Assembly: GCA_963854835.1 (NCBI GenBank)
Contig: OY978525.1
Span: forward strand, 112,516,018-112,580,017
Source: Megamerina dolium
Taxonomy: Eukaryota > Arthropoda > Insecta > Diptera > Megamerinidae
Direction: 5' to 3'
DNA length: 64,000 nt
Within the stretch, counting starts at the first letter, position 1. The number at the start of each line of letters is the position of its first letter. Of this stretch, positions 57,989-64,000 are shown piece after piece. Below the pieces are notes generated by a model. The model saw only the letters and a list, made by a program, of their open reading frames with translations, was not told the DNA's origin and made no database searches. The position numbers were made by a program, and so were the translations under genes.

Positions 57989-59098
57989 TAAAAATCACCT
58001 TACAGTCGGCTGGGGCCGACCAAATTATACCCTGCATATGTAGATAGATATATATATACAAAAAGTTTACTCGAATATCCATCTTTTTCTTTTATTTCCA
58101 CTTTTTGAGAAACAATTTTTGCATATAATACTAATTTACACCCGAAATATGGTTGACTTTGACGAAGTACTTTGCATGTTATGAGAGCTCTAAATGGGAT
58201 AATTCAAAGGAGGTTTTTAAAATAATTCCGAGGCTTAGTATGGAAGCTATATAAAAAGTGGACGTGGCTTAGCTCTTTCTTGTAAATTCAATTAATTTTT
58301 CAATATTAATCCACACCTTAAATTTGGTTGTCCTACGTTGACTAGTTTGTAAGTTATGACGATTAACATTTTCTTTTAATTTCCGCAACTTTGTATGGTA
58401 GCCCCATTAAGAAGTGGGCATGGCATGTTGATTTTTTGCCAGATTATGTATAACTAACATATTAACCTTTGTATTAATTATGATTGTTCTAGACAGAAGA
58501 TTGCAGAAGCTGCAGCTATCTCAATTTAAAAGAAATTCAGTCTTTCTGTATGGGAGCCACTATAAACAGTGGGCGTGGCTGGCCCATTTCTTGTGAATAT
58601 ATTTCCTCTTATAATACTAATTCACATCTTAAATCTGGTTGTTCTACGCTGAATAGTTTGCAAGTTATGACGGTAAACATTTTTTTTTAATTCCCTCGAC
58701 TTTGTATGAGAGCCCCAATAAGAAGTCGGCGTGGCACACTGATTTTCTGTCAGATTATTTTTGACTACCATATTAGTCTAAGTGTCAATTATGGTTATTC
58801 TAGCCAGAAAATTGCCGAAGTTACAGATGTTTCAATTTAAAGGAATTTCAGTCATTTTGTATGGGAGCTACTATAAAAAGTAGGCGTGGTCCGCCCATTT
58901 TTGGCAGGGTTATGTAGTAGTATAATGTAGCTCTATGTGCCTAATATTGTTGCCTCAGATGGTATATTAAGTGAGTTATAGCAAGTTAAAAATTTTGAAA
59001 ATTCCGAGGTTAGTTGCTATGAATGCTTGGTGTGTTCGTGGCTATTAACCGATCATGCCCAATATCAATATCCTCCATACTCTTAGATACAGGGTATA
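57989..59098 (-). mobile_element. Family R repeat, copy E, lacking the (TCCG)n end segment
   Basis: Starts TCACCTTACAGTCGGC with the GTCGGC/GCCGAC stem and TATACCCTGCATATG. The internal ~150-bp units are present, but the element jumps from CCTCCATACTCTTAG to CAGGGTATA, so about 230 bp carrying the tetranucleotide tract are deleted. The most diverged of the five copies. Confidence 0.82.
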
Positions 59099-59578
59099 AA
59101 AATTGATTTTACACGTTCTGAATGTCCATCGTTTGCTTTCGAATCTACAGCCGTCATATTATCTCTGTATTAGTACATATTATTTATTTTATATAGAACT
59201 AGGTTTATAATATACAATAATAGAGTATATAATATCATTTATATTCTAAACAAGTCACGGGACAAGATTACGTCTTGTTATGTTATTATATATCAAAGTA
59301 CGTAAACTTTGATATTGTATTCATAAGATTAACAATGTTCCAAAATGTTCCAAAGGTAATGATGAGTATGGCATACAATTTTTAAACGAATCGAAGTGAT
59401 CAGTATTTGCGAAATTGTATTGTAGCAAAAGCTCTATCTATCTATAAATGTGTATGTGTAAATCTTAGAAGCTGAACTATAAATGAACCCATCACGAGAC
59501 GTACAATTGCCAGATACGTTTGCTCGCTATTATTATATACAAGACAATTATACGGATCATTAGAAATAATTCACTATT
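59099..59578. other. Region upstream of the GST gene
   Basis: AT-rich and gene-free. It presumably holds the GST promoter; TATTATTATATAC near 59529 is a weak TATA candidate. Confidence 0.3.
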
Positions 59579-60220
59579 ATGGGAAAATTAATATTATATG
59601 GCTTAGATCTAAGTCCACCAGTGCGCGCTTGTTTACTTACATTAAAAACTTTGGGCTTACCATTTGAATATGTACTTATACAGGTGAATATATTGCAAGG
59701 AGAACATCTATCCAAGGAGTATTTGGAGAAAAATCTACAACATACTGTACCCACATTGGAAGATGATGGTAATATCATATGGGATTCACATGCTATAATG
59801 GCATATTTAGTACAAAAATATGCCATAAAAGATTCACTCTATCCAAAAGATTTATTGAAACGTGCGGTGGTCGATCAACGTTTACATTTCGAAACGGGTG
59901 TCATGTTTCAGGGTACAATACGTAATATTGTTTTGTTTCTATTATTCACAAATGATAGAAATGTACCGCAATATAAAATTGATGACATCATCAGTGTTTA
60001 CGATTTCTTGGAAACATTCCTAAAGAACAACATCTACATGGCTGGTGATAGTTTAACAATTGCTGATTTTAGTATTATCAGCACGGTCACGACTCTGGTG
60101 GCATTTGTAGAACTCGATGCGAAGAAATGACCAAAATTAATGGCATGGATTAAACGTCTCAGCAGTGCTCAGCAACTGGTTGACATACTCAAGGCCAAGA
60201 ATTTTACGATTGTGCCATGA
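59579..60220 (+). pseudogene. Epsilon-class glutathione S-transferase with one in-frame TGA near the C-terminus
   Basis: Cytosolic enzyme family that conjugates glutathione to electrophiles, often in insecticide and plant-toxin detoxification. The ATG at 59579 gives MGKLILYGLDLSPPVRACLL, the epsilon-type N-terminus with the catalytic Ser in LSPP. HTVPTLEDDG and DSHAI are the cis-Pro and glutathione gamma-glutamyl contacts. The C-terminal helical domain includes YMAGDSLTIADFSI, the N-capping motif. The frame stops at TGA 60128-60130 (codon 184, after DAKK), but the same frame continues PKLMAWIKRLSSAQQL to a second stop at 60218-60220, 213 sense-equivalent positions in all, which is near family length. 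The family often has Trp or Tyr before PKL, so TGG-to-TGA is likely. The next base is C. Intronless. It lies inside the mariner-bounded segment. Confidence 0.85.
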
Positions 60221-60344
60221 GATAGAGATATATTTTTTTATTAGCACACTATCAACGACATAAATATATTTATACACATTATTTTAGTGTGTACACAAAT
60301 TAGAGTTGCAAATTATGTGTGTACATTTTATTGATTATTACTTA

Positions 60345-60350
60345 AATAAA
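60345..60350 (+). terminator. Poly(A) signal of the GST gene
   Basis: AATAAA 125 bp after the distal stop. Confidence 0.45.
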
Positions 60351-60581
60351 TTTTTTTTTAAATGTATTTAAGTGGCTTACTCCTTTTTTTTATCTCACCC
60401 TCTCCTAACAAAGTGTTTTTCTATTTTTCAGTTCTTGTAAGACCATTAAAAAATCTAGTTTTCCGGTTCCCATTCCTCGGTTGTGTGCATAATTATTTAT
60501 CACTGTATTTGACACATGACGAACCCGTTTCAGGTGGTAGTAATTAAACAACAACCGACAATGACTAAATATCGCAAGAAT

Positions 60582-60728
60582 TCGGCCTTTCGGAACCGGC
60601 TAAAATAAGTAGGTCCCTTTTCTAATACTGTTCAAAATTTAACACGCACAACATGGAATGGATGAGAAGCTCGGCCAATGAGCCCTTCGGGGCTTTAAGT
60701 GTCAAATATTTATTTTTTGTTTTTATAG
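60582..60728 (+). mobile_element. SINE family S, 3' fragment
   Basis: Starts inside the body at GGCCTTTCGGAACCGGC and continues AAAATTTAACACGCACAACA, GAGAAGCTCGGCCAATGAGC and a T-rich tail. It is nearly identical to the last third of the complete copy at 57530, in the same orientation, so the GST lies between two direct SINE copies. Confidence 0.8.
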
Positions 60729-60752
60729 AAATACGCGTTGTTAAAAAATAAA

Positions 60753-61748
60753 ATGGAATCTTCGAACGAGTATAAGGGGTATAATTTATATATTTTTTTT
60801 TTTTTTATAAAAGTGGAAAAAATGCAACAACTGCTGCTGCAGAAATAAACACAACTCATGGTGAGAATACCGTGAGTGTAAACATTGTGCAAAAGTGGTT
60901 TTCCAAATTTCCGAAGTGTTTATTATGACGTTGAGAATGCCCCACGTTCTGCTCGGTCTATAACTTCGGCGCCTTGCTGAAACTCGTGGAAGCTGAGCCA
61001 AGTTTGACAGTCGATATAATGGCTGGAAGATTAAATGCATCACATGCAACAGTTTACAGGCACCTGTTTCAATTGAGTCAGGTTCCAAAGCTGGGAAAAT
61101 GGGTTCCGCATAAACTGTCTGTCACAAATTTTCAGCAGAGAGTAAATTTGTGCGTTCTCAGCTTGAAAATGAGAGTTTCTTTGAACTGTATTGTTACTGG
61201 GTCCTTTACAATAACGCTGTTCGCAAACGCCAGCGGTTAGATCAAGATGAAACATCACAGAACCAACCCCCAGAGATGGCCTCCTGTTGGTGGGATATTG
61301 CTGGTATCATTTATTTTAATCTGCTGCAACCAAACGAGACGATCACAGCTGATTATTATTGCCATCAACTATCCAAAGTGAATGAAGCACTTGGAAAAAA
61401 TTGACCGTCTTTAGTCCCAATAAATGCAAAGTTTTGCTTCAACGCAACGACAACGCAAGACCGCATACCGCAAGACAGACCTTAGGCAAGATGATCGAGC
61501 TCGGATGGTAGCTAATGCCGCTCATCCATCATACTCTGCGGATATTGCACCTTGCAATTATCACCTTTTCCGCGGACATCAGTCCCATTTAAGTAATAAG
61601 AACTACACCTCAAAAGAAGCTATACAGAAGAGATATCGACGCATATTTTGCCTCCAAGGACAAACAATTTTTTGAGCAGGAAATTAAAAATTTGCCTAAA
61701 CGTTGGAAAGACATTGTAAATAATGGAGGCACATATATTATTGATTAA
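60753..61748 (+). pseudogene. Mariner transposase, decayed
   Basis: From the ATG at 60753: FYKSGKNATTAAAEINTTHG and ENTVSVNIVQKWFSKF (HTH), then after a frameshift KLVEAEPSLTVDIMAGRLNA and HATVYRHL (second HTH), WVPHKLSVTNFQQRV, a stop-rich middle, DNARPHTARQTLGKM (second catalytic region), then ADIAPCNYHLFRG (third), and a C-terminal FEQEIKNLPKRWKDIVNNGG. At least four frameshifts or stops. It lies just before the right inverted repeat. Confidence 0.85.
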
Positions 61749-61827
61749 TAAATACTGAAAACTTCTTTTTTTTTTATTTATTTTAAAGTCACCTAAGAAA
61801 AACGTACGAACTAATGGACTGACCTGA

Positions 61828-63429
61828 TACTTATATGTACTCGTATATGTGCTGACGTTTAGCAACAATTTAATATGCATACTTACATGGAGATTTGTGC
61901 ATGCAAACGAGTAATTAATTCGTGCTAATAAAATACTTAATGTCATCTGCATACACTAAATACAACAGCTTTCAATTTAATTGATATGAACATTTTTCAT
62001 AAACGACTGTGGGATTGAGTGTATACATGTAAAGTTGTTAGCGCCAACATGCTCACACACACACTCACACACAACATGTCAATCATTCAGCCAATTTAAC
62101 ACTTCACACAATGTACTCGTCTAGTATAGTTGACATATGACTGATGAATATTTTAATGTGTACAATATTTACGTACAATGAAATGCATATGTAAATAGTT
62201 TCAATTACATTTCATTATATTTATCGGTGAGTTCACTAACATACTTATGTATAATTTTTTTTTCTTAAATATGTACATTTGCTACAACTGACATTCCATA
62301 ATTTTAATAAATGCATAAATCAAATTTCAACTGATAATGACAATTGCTATTTTTTTTTTCACCACTCTGCCAGCACCTTCACACCTTTTTCACCATTTAT
62401 GTACTCGTATACACACAAATGCCCACAAACGCATATAAGAATTAATGCAAGAATAAATGCCAAACTAACCTCAAATTATGATTTAAAATTGTTTGAAATT
62501 ATGAATTTTTCATCATTTTTTGTTACTGTTGTTGTTGTTGTTGTTATGAATGAATATACATACTATAAATGTTAGTTGCTTCTCAGCACAGCAACTTCTA
62601 TGTATATTGACTACCTATGGTATGTACATAGTAGAAAAAAAAAACAATAAACAACACCCACCACAAATGTATGAAATGTATGCAAAAATGTAAGATGCTT
62701 GCAACATCCATCCCCACCTAAGCAAAAAGTAAATTTTGAAAAAAAAGAAGAAAAAAGAAGAGAAGAGAAACCATAAAAGCATGATGTTTGCATTTTATAA
62801 TTTTTAGTATACATTTTTGGATCATTTTTCGTTGTTTTTTTTTTTTTTTCTTAATATTAATGCACTCAAGTGTAAATATGTACATATAATCTTAAATAAA
62901 GACAATGCCATAGAAAGAAATCTAATATAATATTTGCTTGTATGCGTCTAAATGAGGATTATTGTATGTGAAGTACATATTGCACAATTTAACTCATTTT
63001 GGATCAAAGTAAAATCTGTATTTGGTTTTTTTATGACATACACATTCTTGTATGTTAATTAAAATAGCCATTATTTATCATCATTTTTTGTGCGACCTAC
63101 TAGTACTTCTCTTCTAGTTAAATACATTAACAATACGAAGCATGTTTGAAAAATACCTGAACTAAGTAAAATAGACCAACGCCAGACCTAATGTTAAGTG
63201 AATGATATATTTTCTATAAATATTATCTCTCAATTGACTACTATCAAACCGCAGAGAAGTTTTTCAGATTTTAGAGCCGCTACATACGTCAGATATTTTA
63301 AAGAGCAACACTGTTTGCAAACAGCTGTTGTTTGTTTACACTTTTAATTTTGTCGGTTGCTAAATTACTGAAAAAGTGTATATTTTTTTTTTTTTATTTC
63401 CTTGACATTTCAGAAACAACACAAAAATC
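61828..63429. other. AT-rich DNA without a recognised gene
   Basis: Contains (CA)n near 62056-62071, (GTT)n near 62528-62544 and poly-T runs. The open frames at 61620 and 62279 are low-complexity without domains. Confidence 0.35.
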
Positions 63430-63930
63430 ACATACAATACATATTTTACATGTTTTACAAATGAAACGAAGGCTCTCCATCGAGTCCTGTCCCGGGCCAT
63501 ATACCTGATTTAATGTCAAGTGGCTCTAGAGCGGGTCTTGGCATGGATTGTCCTTAACCATTGTCCCTAACCACCATGTCCTTAACCATTAAAACGCCAT
63601 TTTCGCTATGTTGTCATCCTCTCTATGCAGAGTGTGACCAATCCAGGTCCATTTGCGCCTTTTGAATTCTGTGTTTATTAGGACGCTGTTATTAAGTTGC
63701 AACAACTTTGCATTTGTGATGGTGCGAGGCCAGAAAACTCTACAAACGATTCTGAGGCATTTATTTATAAATGTCTGTAGATACCCGCAAATTCATTCAG
63801 TTACCATCCAAGTTTCAGAGCCCTAATACTGGCTTCCCGCTGGTGTTAAAGATGCGTAATTTAGACTTCAGAGACAGGAAGCGCGAGCGCCATATTTGAT
63901 TCTTTCTTGATAAAATGAAGTAAACTATTT
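63430..63930 (-). mobile_element. LINE reverse transcriptase C-terminal remnant
   Basis: Minus-strand pieces in shifting frames match the end of a non-LTR polyprotein: FINKCLRIVCRVFWPRTITN, AKLLQLNNSVLINTEF, RRKWTWIGHTLHRED and DNIAKMAF. This RKW-WIGHTL signature is shared by a widespread LINE group. It is a different family from the jockey-type copies. Frameshifted, inactive. Confidence 0.65.
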
Positions 63931-64000
63931 TCTGGAAGCCATAAATGGTGTCTCCAATACACTAGACAGCTAAATAACTATTAGGTTAAACTTAGTTTGA

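Larger units (their letters stand above)
57368..61827 (+). mobile_element. Mariner ends enclosing a 4.46-kb composite with a GST gene
   Basis: The left end (57368) reads TCAGGTCAGTCCATAAGTTC and the right end (61827) is its near-complement, finishing ATGGACTGACCTGA. TA flanks both ends (57366-57367 and 61828-61829). A decayed mariner transposase at 60753-61748 has the orientation expected from the left end, but 3.2 kb of other DNA (SINE, family R copy E, GST, SINE fragment) separates it from the left terminus. This fits one mariner whose 5' UTR took up foreign DNA. Two partly lost copies are the alternative. Confidence 0.65.

Overview
The window looks like AT-rich, transposon-laden chromosomal DNA of a higher fly. 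Recognisable host genes are RR-1 cuticular protein genes closest to Drosophila Cpr47Ef and Cpr47Ee, fast-evolving divergent ionotropic receptors (IRs) and an epsilon-type glutathione S-transferase (GST). The intron sizes and the many mariner and jockey-like remnants also fit Diptera. A tephritid fruit fly is my guess, but the species cannot be fixed from the sequence alone.

Layout. 0.3-0.8 kb: copy 1 of a ~500-bp MITE. 1.9-4.3 kb: glycine-rich cuticular gene (Cpr47Ef-like, +). 5.3-8.3 kb: a mariner inserted in another mariner, then a jockey-type LINE and a third mariner scrap. 10.0-12.0 kb: MITE copy 2 and a 153-bp tandem array. 14.5-19.5 kb: three Tc1/mariner elements, one carrying a 1.3-kb repeat (family R) inside its 3' region. 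20.5-21.8 kb: second cuticular gene (Cpr47Ee-like, -), glutamine-rich. 22.3-40.4 kb: no host gene that I can see, only MITE copy 3, three family R copies, mariner and LINE remnants, minisatellites and microsatellites. 40.6-57.1 kb: four divergent IR genes, three close tandem paralogues (+) and one more distant (-), separated by LINEs, SINEs and a foldback-like element. 57.4-61.8 kb: mariner terminal inverted repeats with TA on both sides enclose SINEs, a family R copy and an epsilon GST gene. 61.8-64 kb: AT-rich DNA and a LINE tail.

How the genes relate. The two cuticular genes are probably an ancestral neighbouring pair pushed apart by about 16 kb of transposon insertions; both products would be secreted and bind chitin. 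The IRs form a small chemoreceptor cluster that grew by tandem duplication, with a block of about 200-280 bp upstream of the start codon retained in all three close copies.

Most striking points. (1) Two of the four IRs and the GST each keep an otherwise open reading frame broken by one internal in-frame stop (TAA, TAG and TGA respectively), which raises stop-codon readthrough as an alternative to simple decay. (2) The GST lies between the two ends of what looks like one mariner, flanked by same-orientation SINEs. (3) A foldback-like structure is built of about 20-bp units that switch orientation around a ~200-bp spacer. (4) A five-copy 1.3-kb family has internal ~153-bp periodicity, matching the period of a separate 153-bp satellite.
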